Positions 30,273 through 40,129 of a stretch of DNA of 40,129 bases are shown here, piece after piece. The first letter of the stretch is position 1. Every line of letters starts with the position of its first letter. The DNA is from Verrucomicrobiota bacterium (GTDB taxonomy: Bacteria; Verrucomicrobiota; Verrucomicrobiia; Chthoniobacterales; Terrimicrobiaceae): positions 1 through 40,129 of the forward strand of contig VFJO01000171.1 in NCBI GenBank assembly GCA_009886045.1, in the 5' to 3' direction. The position numbers and the translations under genes were made by a program. The notes beneath the pieces are model-generated. The model searched no databases. It had not been told where the DNA came from and was given only the letters and a program-made list of their open reading frames with translations.

Positions 30273-30757
30273 AAATTTCCATTGGAAGCGACCATGCTGG
30301 ATTTGAATACAAAGAAGCCATTATTAGCCACCTCAAGAAGGCTGGCCATGAGGTCATAGACTACGGGACAAATAGCAGCGAGAGCACCGACTACCCGATC
30401 TTCATCATTCCCGCAGCTGAGGCTGTCGTCCGCAATGAATCCGAACGCGCCATCGTCATTGGCGGATCGGGAAACGGCGAGGCCATCGCGGCGAACAAGG
30501 TCAAAGGCATTCGATGCTCCGTCTGCTGGAGCCATGAAACCGCCGAACTCGGCCGCCGCCACAATAACGCAAACGCCCTCTCCATAGGTCAGCGCATGAT
30601 TCCGCTGGAGCTCGCACTCGAGATCGTGGACATCTGGCTTGCGACTCCATTCGACGGGGGGCGCCATGCCCGGCGCATTGCCGAGCTTGATTGCTACGAG
30701 GCCGGCGGCAGCCATGCGGAAATGCTCGCTGTTCTCGATCGCAAACAAAACCTATGA
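30269..30757 (+). CDS. rpiB: RpiB/LacAB-family sugar-phosphate isomerase
   Basis: MKISIGSDHAGFEYKEAIISHL, IGGSGNGEAIAANKVKGIRCSVCWS, RRHNNANALSIGQRMI. Confidence 0.94.
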   Translation: MKISIGSDHAGFEYKEAIISHLKKAGHEVIDYGTNSSESTDYPIFIIPAAEAVVRNESERAIVIGGSGNGEAIAANKVKGIRCSVCWSHETAELGRRHNNANALSIGQRMIPLELALEIVDIWLATPFDGGRHARRIAELDCYEAGGSHAEMLAVLDRKQNL

Positions 30758-32682
30758 GCCAAGCAAAGGTATCCGTCGGAATCCGCATGGAAGCCGAGGA
30801 TGCCTTGCGCCAAAGCATCCGGCGTTCGCAGGATTTCCTTCTTTCGCTACAGAAAACCGACGGCCACTGGGAAGGTGAGTTGTTGGTGGACTCGACACTT
30901 TGTTCGGACACGGTGCTCTACATGAACTGGCGGGATGGTGTTGACGAGCTACTCCAGGCGAAATGCGCCGATCACATCCGTCGCAGGCAAACCGCCGATG
31001 GAGGATGGAATATTTTTATTGGTGGCCCGAGTGAGATCAACGCCTCGGTTAAAGCCTACTTTGCACTGAAGCTTGCAGGCGACTTGCCGAACGCCCCTTG
31101 GATGCGCGAGGCCCGCGCCAATATTCTCCGGCTCGGAGGCATTCCGCAGGTGAACACTTACTGCCGCCTCTACCTCGCCCTGCTTGGCCAGTTTCCTTGG
31201 GACTACGTTCCAACCATTCCGCCCGAGATTTTCCTCTTTCCGCGCTGGTTCTTTTTCAACGTCTATGAAATGTCCTCATGGAGCCGCACGATCATTGCGC
31301 CACTGGCAATCCTGAACCACTTCAAACCCACGCGCACGCTGCCTGCCGCCTTCCACCTTCACGAGCTCTATCCCGCCGGAATGGAAAATGCGGACTTCTC
31401 CCTGAAAAAAGACAAACGCTTCTGGGCCTGGCGGAATTTTTTCTTGCGCTGCGATGCATTGCTGAAAATCCACAACCGCTTTCCCATCCATCCCCTCCGC
31501 AAGCGCGCACTCAAGCGAGCCGAGGCTTGGATGACCGAGCGCATGGGCGAAGGCAGCGATGGGCTCTCCGCCATTTTTCCTGCGATGCTCAACAGCCTCA
31601 TGGCCCTCCACTCGCTCGGCTACGCGGAAGATCATCCGTTGGTGAAAAAAGCGGAGTCAGATTTTAGAGGCCTCTTCATTCACGACCCTGCCGATTTTCG
31701 AATTCAACCCTGCCTTTCACCGGTCTGGGATACAGCGATCACCACAGTGGCACTGGGCGAATCGGGGGTGCCCAAAAACCATCCCGCCCTGCAAAAAGCC
31801 GCCGCTTGGATGGAGACACGCGAAGTCCGATTCGCCGGAGACTGGACTGCCCGCAACCCGGGAGTCGAGCCAAGCGGGTGGGCATTTGAGCATTCTAACA
31901 AGTACTATCCCGACACCGACGACACGATGATGGTCCTGATGGCGCTGAGGCACTGCACGCCGCGAGACGCGAGGGCGCGCGAAGAGATTCACCGACGTGC
32001 TTTGAAGTGGCTCCTTTCCTTCCAATGCCACGATGGCGGATGGGCGGCTTTTGATAAAAACCTGAATGCCGCCTGGCTCGAGCATGTCCCATTTGCAGAC
32101 CACAACGCCATTCTCGATCCCACTTGCAGTGATCTCACAGCCCGCGTGCTTGAGCTTCTCGGCTACATCGGCCACGACCCACGTTCGCAAGAAGTCCGCA
32201 ATGCCATTGCAATGCTCCGCCGCACGCAAGAGGCCGACGGCTCCTGGTATGGCCGCTGGGGCGTGAACTACATCTACGGCACTTGGCAGGCGCTGCGTGG
32301 TCTCGCCTCGATCGGCGTCAACATGGACGAAGAATGGATTCGCCGCGCCACCACTTGGCTCGAGAGCTGCCAAAACGAAGACGGCAGCTGGGGCGAAACC
32401 TGCGAGTCCTACAATTTTCCTGCCCTCAAAGGTCGTGGGGCCGGCACTCCGAGCCAGACCGCCTGGGCACTGATGGGACTCTGCGCGGCAGGTGATCCCC
32501 AACGCGAATCCATCCAAGCCGGTATCCAATGGCTTGTTTCAACGCAAAACCTCGATGGTTCCTGGACCGAGGACTACACGACCGGCACAGGCTTTCCGTG
32601 CGTGTTCTACCTCAAATACGACATGTATCGAAACCACTTCCCTCTCCTCGCATTGGCTACTTACCGGAATTTAATCAGGTGA
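30754..32682 (+). CDS. shc: squalene-hopene cyclase
   Basis: YPDTDDTMMVLMAL (DxDD-type), QW repeats such as QEADGSWYGRWGVNYIYGTWQAL and QNEDGSWGE; 4-bp overlap with rpiB. Confidence 0.96.
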   Translation: MSQAKVSVGIRMEAEDALRQSIRRSQDFLLSLQKTDGHWEGELLVDSTLCSDTVLYMNWRDGVDELLQAKCADHIRRRQTADGGWNIFIGGPSEINASVKAYFALKLAGDLPNAPWMREARANILRLGGIPQVNTYCRLYLALLGQFPWDYVPTIPPEIFLFPRWFFFNVYEMSSWSRTIIAPLAILNHFKPTRTLPAAFHLHELYPAGMENADFSLKKDKRFWAWRNFFLRCDALLKIHNRFPIHPLRKRALKRAEAWMTERMGEGSDGLSAIFPAMLNSLMALHSLGYAEDHPLVKKAESDFRGLFIHDPADFRIQPCLSPVWDTAITTVALGESGVPKNHPALQKAAAWMETREVRFAGDWTARNPGVEPSGWAFEHSNKYYPDTDDTMMVLMALRHCTPRDARAREEIHRRALKWLLSFQCHDGGWAAFDKNLNAAWLEHVPFADHNAILDPTCSDLTARVLELLGYIGHDPRSQEVRNAIAMLRRTQEADGSWYGRWGVNYIYGTWQALRGLASIGVNMDEEWIRRATTWLESCQNEDGSWGETCESYNFPALKGRGAGTPSQTAWALMGLCAAGDPQRESIQAGIQWLVSTQNLDGSWTEDYTTGTGFPCVFYLKYDMYRNHFPLLALATYRNLIR

Positions 32683-32706
32683 AGGTTGCCACAAGCCTCG
32701 CCACCC

Positions 32707-33486
32707 ATGCTTCAATTTGAACGTTATTTTGGCATAGACTATTCTGGGGCGGAGACGCCTAGCAGCAATCTGAAAGGTCTGCGTCTTTACGCCGCCACCA
32801 GAGCGGAACTACCTGTCGAAATCTCCCCACCGATCAACACTGGGAAATTTTGGACACGGCGAAGACTCGCCGAGTGGCTTACTAATGAGCTTCGCCAAGG
32901 CCCGCCAACGCTTGTCGGGATTGACCACGCCTTTTCCTTTCCACGCCAGTACTTCGAAATCCATCGCCTCCCACACGACTGGCCCGCTTTTCTCGAGGAC
33001 TTTCAGCTCCACTGGCCGACTGATAGTGAGCACATGTACGTGGATTTCATTCGAGATGGGGTCTATGGCAATGGGGCAGCACGGAGCGGGAATGCACGCT
33101 GGCGGCGGATGACAGAAGAACGCTCTCGCGCGAAGTCAGTCTTTCATTTCGATGTACCCGGCAGTGTGGCCAAGTCCACTCACGCCGGCCTGCCATGGCT
33201 GCGCTCTATCCGACAGGAGCTTGAATCGAGAGTTCATTTTTGGCCCTTTGATGGATGGACGCCATCACTTGGACACTCCGTGATCACGGAAGTTTATCCC
33301 TCATTGTGGAGCAAGACCTTTTCTACAGACGGCAGAACTCCAGACCAGCACGATGCCTACAGCGTGGCGCGGTGGATGAGGGAAGCCGATGCGACAAATT
33401 CGCTTGTAACTTGTTTCCACCCGCAATTGAGCCCCGAGGAGCAATCTTTGGCAAATTTCGAAGGTTGGATTCTCGGGATCGCCTAG
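32707..33486 (+). CDS. DUF429-like / predicted RNase H-fold hypothetical protein
   Basis: FGIDYSGAETPS...LVGIDHAFSFPRQYF...DQHDAYSVARWM pattern. Confidence 0.55.
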   Translation: MLQFERYFGIDYSGAETPSSNLKGLRLYAATRAELPVEISPPINTGKFWTRRRLAEWLTNELRQGPPTLVGIDHAFSFPRQYFEIHRLPHDWPAFLEDFQLHWPTDSEHMYVDFIRDGVYGNGAARSGNARWRRMTEERSRAKSVFHFDVPGSVAKSTHAGLPWLRSIRQELESRVHFWPFDGWTPSLGHSVITEVYPSLWSKTFSTDGRTPDQHDAYSVARWMREADATNSLVTCFHPQLSPEEQSLANFEGWILGIA

Positions 33487-33556
33487 GTTGCCAGCGGGGC
33501 TCGCGCACTTGTCCTTGCCCGAATCGCAAGTCTCAAGCAAATTCACTTCTTACAAA

Positions 33557-34918
33557 ATGCCCAGCGTCCATATCAAAACCTACGGTTGCCAGATGAACGA
33601 GCGCGATTCCGAGCAAGTCTCGAAAATGCTCGCCGAGCGTGGATACCGATTCGTTGGGGATGAAACCGAGGCGGACGTGATTTTGCTTAACACCTGCAGC
33701 GTGCGCGACATGGCCGAGCAGAAGGCGATCGGCAAGATGGGCATGTTGCGAAAACTCCGGCGGAATCGTCCGCATCTCGTTTTGGGCTACTTGGGGTGCA
33801 TGGCTCAGGCGCGCGGCGAGTCGCTTTTGCAGACCTCGCCGCATGTTGATCTCGTCGTTGGCACGCAGAAGTTCCATCGCGTTGCAGACTATGTGGACGA
33901 CCTTCTCAAATCGCGTATGCACGCCCTGATTGATGATGAACGGCGGGCGATTGTGGACACCGAGGAGGAGGTGGGTTCACAGAGCACGATTCGTGAGCAG
34001 GAGGTCGAGGCAGGCCAAGTCACGGCGTTCGTTTCCATTATGCAAGGCTGCAACATGCACTGTGCGTTTTGTATTGTACCTCAAACCCGCGGCGAAGAAC
34101 GCGGCCGAACGATTGAGGAAATAACCAACGAAGTCCGTTCCCTAGCAGAGCGCGGCGTGAAGGAGGTCACCCTCCTCGGTCAGATCGTGAACCTGTATGG
34201 TCGCCATGAGTTTCCCAAGCGCGACGGCATTTCGCCTTTTGTTCAGTTGCTGGAATCCGTCTGCGGGGTAAATGGCATTGAGCGGGTGCGCTTCACCTCC
34301 CCACACCCGATTGGCTATCGCGATGATCTCATCGAGGCCTTCGTGCGATTGCCCGAGCTTGTCGAACACGTACACCTCCCACTCCAGAGCGGCTCGGATC
34401 GCATTCTGAAAATTATGCGTAGGGGGTACACTGCCGAGAAATTTCAAAATCTCGCCGAGCGCATCCGCGCGGCCCGTCCAGGCATGGCGATCACGACGGA
34501 TGTCATTGTCGGATTCCCTGGGGAAAGCCAAGAAGACTACGAACAAACCCGCGCGCTGTGCGATGCCGTCTCATTCGACAATGCATTCATCTTCCGCTAC
34601 TCGCCGCGTCAGAACACGTCGGCTGCCACAATGGGTGAACAGATTCCCGAGGAAGTCAAAGAAGCCCGCAACCAGGACTTGCTCAAATTGGTAAACCGCC
34701 ATGTCGCCGACAAGCTCAACGCGCTCGTCGGAACCCAAGCAGAAATCCTCTGCGAGGGGGCCAGTCGCCACAATACTGAGCGACTCACAGGCCGCACCCG
34801 CACGAACAAAATCGTTGTTTTCGAAGGTGCGCCCCGCCATGTCGGCCAGATTTTCCCTGTTAAAATAACAAGGGCCAGCGGTTCGACCCTGTACGGCGAT
34901 CCGGCGGTACTCGGCTGA
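33557..34918 (+). CDS. miaB: tRNA-2-methylthio-N6-dimethylallyladenosine synthase
   Basis: VHIKTYGCQMNERDSEQV, CNMHCAFCIVPQTRGEERGR, VHLPLQSGSDRILKIMRRGYT, C-terminal TRAM. Confidence 0.95.
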   Translation: MPSVHIKTYGCQMNERDSEQVSKMLAERGYRFVGDETEADVILLNTCSVRDMAEQKAIGKMGMLRKLRRNRPHLVLGYLGCMAQARGESLLQTSPHVDLVVGTQKFHRVADYVDDLLKSRMHALIDDERRAIVDTEEEVGSQSTIREQEVEAGQVTAFVSIMQGCNMHCAFCIVPQTRGEERGRTIEEITNEVRSLAERGVKEVTLLGQIVNLYGRHEFPKRDGISPFVQLLESVCGVNGIERVRFTSPHPIGYRDDLIEAFVRLPELVEHVHLPLQSGSDRILKIMRRGYTAEKFQNLAERIRAARPGMAITTDVIVGFPGESQEDYEQTRALCDAVSFDNAFIFRYSPRQNTSAATMGEQIPEEVKEARNQDLLKLVNRHVADKLNALVGTQAEILCEGASRHNTERLTGRTRTNKIVVFEGAPRHVGQIFPVKITRASGSTLYGDPAVLG

Positions 34919-34997
34919 AGACCGAGGCCTGAAAGCCAACTCGAGGCACTCGGTGCCGGCATCGTTTGTTTTGACCGGTCGTTCAAAAAGGCTTTAA

Positions 34998-37241
<2,244 letters not shown>

Positions 37242-37308
37242 GCGGCCATTATCTCCGGCGCGGAGCTTTTGGTTATCGCTTCAGCAAGTTTGCAGGAACG
37301 CGATGATT

Positions 37309-38730
37309 TTACCCTAGAGATAGGATTTCCGTGGCTGCCCTGCGACCGCTGAGCCAAGCCCCATGGACTGTGCTCGGATATTTGCGATGCGTGGCTTCTC
37401 CAGCAAAGAATAACCTTCCGCCGACACTGCTTGCGAGAGAATCGTAGTCACTCCCAGTGGCATTGGGAGGGATGTGGGAATACGATCCGCGCGAAAAAAC
37501 ATCGCTTTTCCATCGCGTTACACGCACACCAATGGGATCAGGGATTGATTTGCCGTAGATTTTTCTCAGCACTATCATGGCAGAAGCCGCGATGGTCGCA
37601 TCGGATTGCGCCTCCAATTGTTCCCCATAAGTTCCAGCATTAAATCCAATAAGAACAGGTTGGTTTGTATAACGATACATATTCAACCACTCGCACCATT
37701 GACCACGTGCGGAGTTCACATATCCGAGCAAATCCGGTTGGCTATCCCAGAAAACCCGAGGAAACCTGAGATAGCACTTATTGAGAACACTCATTTTGAG
37801 TCGCGAAATCGACGCCACCTTGGTTGAGGGGAGCGGCGGGTTGAACACCACATTTCCCTGCTGCAAAACGCCGAGGGGCAGCGTGATCACGGCAAAATTT
37901 CCATCAAAGGTTCCTTTCGAAGTTGCGATGCTAACCCCAGACGAGGTGCGCGTAATGCTTTGAACAATGTGACTTGTCCGAATATCCAAGCCAATTTTAA
38001 GTTGTTCGACGATTTGACTATACCCCCCTAGGAGAACAACATCCGATCCTCCATAAGCGTTATCCTGATCAAATTCAAAAAGAGACAGATCATTGACATC
38101 GGAAGCATATTCATGCTCGATCTCCGTATTGACCGCGTAGTTTAAATCTTGGATCTGCTCAGGCGTAAAAGAACGCTTAGCTGTGTAACTACTGATGAAG
38201 CTACCGAGGGAACGATCTTTCACTTCTTCATTTTGTGCCTTTGAAATGGCCGCCGCGAGTTGATCAAAATTGCTGTCAATCCGTGCATCTCGGGAATCAG
38301 AAATTCGTTTCCCATTATCAGCATATCGGATCATGGCTTCATAATTTGTGACAGCCGTTTTGATTTTATACTTATTGGCGAGCTCGGAGATAGGGTTATT
38401 GCGAATGCCATGAATCCAACTGGCTCCCAAGTCCAGGGGCAAGCCATTCAGGCTGGTATCCGTATGCAAACGCCCGCCGATTCTGTCGCGCCCTTCTAGA
38501 ATAATGACATGGTATCCTGCCGCTTTGAGATCAATCGCAGCCGCAAGTCCGGACATACCAGCCCCCACGATTAGAACCGTCTTGGAGGATGAGGCGGCCA
38601 TCGCTGAGCTGCCACAAAAAACCGAAGAACCAAGAAGCGCAGCCAACCGACAGAATGAACGCCGTGTCATTCCATTCTCCGATCCGATCGAACTGGCAAA
38701 GTCATGAGGCGAGTCGGGTATTTTTTTCAT
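37309..38730 (-). CDS. FAD-dependent amine oxidase, Tat-exported (monoamine/polyamine oxidase-like)
   Basis: TRRSFCRLAALLG Tat-like signal, VLIVGAGMSGLAAAIDLKAAGYHVIILEGRDRIGGRL, RLFFAGEATHRKYPSTVHGAWLSGRRAA. Confidence 0.88.
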   Translation of the reverse strand: MKKIPDSPHDFASSIGSENGMTRRSFCRLAALLGSSVFCGSSAMAASSSKTVLIVGAGMSGLAAAIDLKAAGYHVIILEGRDRIGGRLHTDTSLNGLPLDLGASWIHGIRNNPISELANKYKIKTAVTNYEAMIRYADNGKRISDSRDARIDSNFDQLAAAISKAQNEEVKDRSLGSFISSYTAKRSFTPEQIQDLNYAVNTEIEHEYASDVNDLSLFEFDQDNAYGGSDVVLLGGYSQIVEQLKIGLDIRTSHIVQSITRTSSGVSIATSKGTFDGNFAVITLPLGVLQQGNVVFNPPLPSTKVASISRLKMSVLNKCYLRFPRVFWDSQPDLLGYVNSARGQWCEWLNMYRYTNQPVLIGFNAGTYGEQLEAQSDATIAASAMIVLRKIYGKSIPDPIGVRVTRWKSDVFSRGSYSHIPPNATGSDYDSLASSVGGRLFFAGEATHRKYPSTVHGAWLSGRRAATEILSLG

Positions 38731-38815
38731 CGCACAAGCTAAGTTGCTTTACAGTTTCGCTGGGAATTTTTCAGATGCAATCAATATGTGCAATCAATCA
38801 GCCTAGAAAAAGCAT

Positions 38816-38960
38816 TTTAACCACGGATTTCACGGATTAACACGGATTATCAACGCATAGCAGAGTTAAAGGCACTCACCCATGCGGGTGAATTGTGATG
38901 AAGTGATATTTAAAATGTAGCTGCATTAATCTGTGTGTTCTGTGAAATCTGTGGTTAACC
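38816..38960. repeat. AACCACGGATTTCACGGATTAACACGG repeat, copy 1, with internal inverted repeat
   Basis: Left arm 38817-38849 and right arm 38927-38958 are near reverse complements; encloses CACCCATGCGGGTG hairpin. Confidence 0.85.
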
Positions 38961-39095
38961 ATACTGCCGGATTAAAGCGCTGCTGTTAAAATTGCTACGC
39001 TCCGCCAGTGCAGCAGCTCCACCCATTGTAGCCCAGAGCATTCTCCATTGGACAGCCACCACCCATCGTCCTCTCAGAAAATGGGCAGTTGCCCG

Positions 39096-39548
39096 TCATA
39101 CAGGAACCACAAGCCCCTCAGCCTCAGCGAGGTTCTTCTGATTCCCGTCAAAGGTGAGGAAGCGTTTCAAGCCGAGATGCTTGGCTGTAGCAAGGTGGAT
39201 GATGTCCATGGCCCGGTGGCCTCCTTTCATGGTATGGGTGGCGGAAAGTGTTTCGGCAATGCTATGGACATCAGGCCACTCCACCGTAGCCAATGTCAAG
39301 CTGCCTGATTTCACATTCGCAGCCAGCACTCCAAGCATACGCTCAGCTTCCGATTTTGAAAACCCCTTCGTCTTATCACATTGATATCGAAAGACCTGAA
39401 ATCTTGTGGATTGCCGGAACTCCCACAAGACCTGTGAGGACACGATTATTTCACCCTCGAAGGTCTCCATGAAGGCATCAGCACGCCCCGAATTGTCCTG
39501 CTCCCTGTAGAGAGCGCAGAGGAACGAGGTGTCGGTAAAACAACGCAT
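39096..39548 (-). CDS. PIN-domain ribonuclease toxin (VapC-like)
   Basis: MRCFTDTSFLCALYREQ, conserved acidic residues, AMDIIHLATAKHLGLKRFLTFDGNQ; directly downstream of an antitoxin ORF. Confidence 0.85.
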   Translation of the reverse strand: MRCFTDTSFLCALYREQDNSGRADAFMETFEGEIIVSSQVLWEFRQSTRFQVFRYQCDKTKGFSKSEAERMLGVLAANVKSGSLTLATVEWPDVHSIAETLSATHTMKGGHRAMDIIHLATAKHLGLKRFLTFDGNQKNLAEAEGLVVPV

Positions 39549-39549
39549 G

Positions 39550-39804
39550 TTATTCTTCACCGTCCAGTTCGGCGGCTCGCATTTCTGCCACCTCCTCCGC
39601 ACTAAAGCGCCTCCCTTTCCAAATGGCCTGCCGCTGGGCAGCGAAATCAATTTTAGGTGGGTGGGACGGCGTATCCTTCGCAACGGGTAAAAGTGTCGCG
39701 TAAGGCTTGCCGCGCTTGAGAATTTCCACGGATTCCCCATTGTCCAGCCAAGAGGAAACACGGCGGAAGTGATTGCGCAAATCTGCGGTAGTGACAGTGT
39801 TCAT
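39550..39804 (-). CDS. Phd/YefM-like type II antitoxin
   Basis: MNTVTTADLRNHFRRVSSWLDNGESVEILKRGKPYATLLP. Confidence 0.82.
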   Translation of the reverse strand: MNTVTTADLRNHFRRVSSWLDNGESVEILKRGKPYATLLPVAKDTPSHPPKIDFAAQRQAIWKGRRFSAEEVAEMRAAELDGEE

Positions 39805-39956
39805 GATATTTCAATATATCATAGAGCTTTCACGGCGCAAGTGGTTTTCACAGGCACCCTGCTGGTAGCGGACCACATGGGCCCAGCTTCCATGAGCTCC
39901 ACCGGACTACGACATCTCCAGTACCTGCGGCAGGGGGTGCTCCGCGCAACGCTTAC

Positions 39957-40049
39957 ATTTTAACCACGGATTCCACGGATTAACATGGATTATCAAGGCA
40001 CTCACCCATGCGGGTGAATTGTGATGAAGTGATATTTAATACGTAACTG
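39957..40049. repeat. AACCACGGATT repeat, copy 2 (partial, lacks 17 bp and the right inverted arm of copy 1)
   Basis: TTTTAACCACGGATTCCACGGATTAACATGGATTATCAA-GGCACTCACCCATGCGGGTGAATTGTGATGAAGTGATATTTAA, near-identical to 38816-38912. Confidence 0.88.
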
Positions 40050-40129
40050 ATTTACCGAAAACGGATTTTTAGACAGGAGGATCCGCCTACGCGCCAGACG
40101 ACTACGGCGTGACGTGGCAGGATTTACAG

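Noticed and set aside
31717-32529. 270-aa minus-strand ORF antisense to shc
   Set aside because: Shadow ORF in high-GC coding sequence; no recognisable motifs.
38816-40049. Composite transposon carrying the toxin-antitoxin pair
   Set aside because: No transposase ORF and no insertion-sequence-like ends; the flanking repeats are short and one is truncated.

Overview
This 40 kb window looks like a densely packed chromosomal segment of a Gram-negative bacterium. It is probably from the PVC/Verrucomicrobiota lineage; that is inferred from DapL, the pseudopilin type, Shc and the repeat style, and was not tested. It carries mostly housekeeping genes: uvrA (truncated at the window edge), argB-argJ-argC, gltX, thiL, a CPBP protease, pyrG, queH, cimA-like, several methyltransferases, maf, ruvX, truA, a PGRP-type amidase, lpxB, rapA-like, an ABC-F ATPase, yraN, rnhB, rplS, a pseudopilin, dapL, a Fe/Mn SOD, bioB-rpiB-shc, a DUF429-like gene, miaB, a monomeric-type icd, a Tat-exported amine oxidase and a Phd/PIN toxin-antitoxin pair. 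The most unusual signal is a perfect 34-36 bp palindrome, (A)ACCAAAAAAATGAACGATCGTTCATTTTTTTGGT(T). It occurs immediately upstream and downstream of a lone PaaX-like gene (PaaX has a Cas2-like central domain). A third, one-arm-decayed copy lies about 230 bp further on. A fourth copy, identical to the first over 40 bp, sits about 13 kb away between convergent genes. This could be an undescribed dispersed palindrome family linked to a PaaX/Cas2-like protein. Two further repeat families occur: a roughly 200 bp GC-rich composite hairpin element upstream of dapL, and an AACCACGGATT-type repeat bracketing the toxin-antitoxin pair. No tRNA, rRNA, CRISPR array or recognisable transposase was identified.
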